A stretch of 54,943 bases of DNA from Chitinophagaceae bacterium. Its GTDB lineage: Bacteria > Bacteroidota > Bacteroidia > Chitinophagales > Chitinophagaceae. The stretch lies in assembly GCA_903642275.1 (NCBI GenBank), contig CAHJWK010000017.1:1-54943 (forward strand). The letters run 5' to 3'. The position numbers and the translations under genes are program-made. This document shows, piece after piece, positions 54,512-54,943 of this stretch. The notes under the pieces were generated by a model. That model saw only the letters and a list, made by a program, of their open reading frames with translations, did not search any database and had not been told where the DNA came from. Each line of letters starts with the position of its first letter. The first letter of the stretch is position 1.

Positions 54512-54943
54512 TGATAATAAAATCTAATTCCTCTAAGCATTTCTGGCTGGGCAAAGCTGATATTTTCATCATTCTTGCATTTTGTTCTTTGCCTCTGTTC
54601 TTAAGCTTTCCTTATCGCGTGAACATTTTTCTATCATGGGAAGGTGCTTACAGGTTATATCTCGGCGAAGTTCCATACAAAGATTTTGGCTTGCCCATGG
54701 GTCTTATGTTCTGGGTAATGCCAGCCTTATTTTTTAAAATTTTTGGGCCTTATTTTTTAAGTCTTATAAAAGCGCAGGTATTATTAAACCTGCTTTGTTG
54801 CTTTTCCCTACGCGGAATTTTACAGAAACTTAAACTTGATAATGCACTGCGCATAATTGTAATACTTGTGCTTTGTTTATCTTATATATTAATAAACTTC
54901 TGGCCATGGTATAACAACACTGATATCATTTACGAGATTGCAG
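54512..54943 (+). CDS. GT-C family membrane glycosyltransferase (N-terminal part only)
   Basis: A GTG at 54512-54514 follows an in-frame TAA at 54497 and opens a frame that runs off the window (144 codons). It reads IIKSNSSKHFWLGKADIFII with a first helix, then FLSWEGAYRLYLGEVPYKDF, GLPMGLMFWVMPALFF and further helices. The external-loop acidic position (WEGAY) and YKDFGLPMG resemble PMT/ArnT-like GT-C enzymes. It is divergent from the oxygenase gene. Start choice is moderate: no ATG is near the N-terminus. Confidence 0.68.

Overview
The window is low-GC, densely coded DNA from a Bacteroidota bacterium, most likely Sphingobacteriia/Chitinophagia-like. The evidence is type IX secretion (T9SS) C-terminal sorting domains on secreted proteins, an alpha-2-macroglobulin-like lipoprotein, an MlaEFD-type ABC operon, a WcaJ/WbaP-type sugar transferase, and the near absence of Shine-Dalgarno sequences. 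Placement below phylum is inference. No IS element, CRISPR array, rRNA or complete tRNA was found.

Layout. 1-2654 (-): incomplete alpha-2-macroglobulin family lipoprotein. 2655-3440: AT-rich non-coding stretch ending in a tRNA-Ser-like 3' fragment and a hairpin. 3441-6045 (-): mlaE-mlaF-mlaD lipid transport operon. 6104-7405 (-): APC permease. 7462-7629: four copies of a 42-bp tandem repeat. 7629-9260 (-): Tat-exported amidase. From about 9.3 kb to the right edge the window is one large exopolysaccharide/glycan locus.

Glycan locus. 9331-24216 (-) looks like a single long operon: a 2101-residue secreted esterase/adhesin-like T9SS protein, a Wzc-like polysaccharide co-polymerase/BY-kinase, a 35-residue membrane peptide, a Wzy/WaaL-like polymerase, a half-size TolC-like protein, a GT-C glycosyltransferase and two O-acyltransferases. 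A GT2 follows at 24368-25552 (-). 25725-34364 (+) is an assembly operon: response regulator, receiver-fused initiating sugar transferase, two GT2, asparagine synthase, GT4, methyltransferase, GT4. A FemAB-like protein follows. 35650-41123 (-) holds two tandem Wzx flippases, an unrecognised probable glycosyltransferase and a GT-C enzyme. 41330-47889 (+) holds an esterase with a disrupted or frameshifted 5' end, an AftB-like GT-C, a dead-esterase/beta-helix lipoprotein and a beta-helix T9SS protein.

The most notable part is 47958-54356 (-). It contains a UbiA phosphoribosyl-polyprenol synthase-like enzyme, DprE1-like oxidase, DprE2-like reductase and HAD phosphatase, packed with 2-10 bp gaps. 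Together these resemble the route from PRPP to polyprenyl-phosphoryl-D-arabinofuranose known from mycobacterial cell-wall synthesis. The same locus encodes GT-C enzymes with the DD...GERxxGxTS pattern of the AftB type. I infer a Bacteroidota glycan containing D-arabinofuranose, or a related D-pentofuranose, built from a lipid-linked furanosyl donor. The rest of the locus supplies the initiating sugar, chain assembly, flipping, polymerisation, acylation and secreted esterases/beta-helix proteins that probably act on or bind the polymer.
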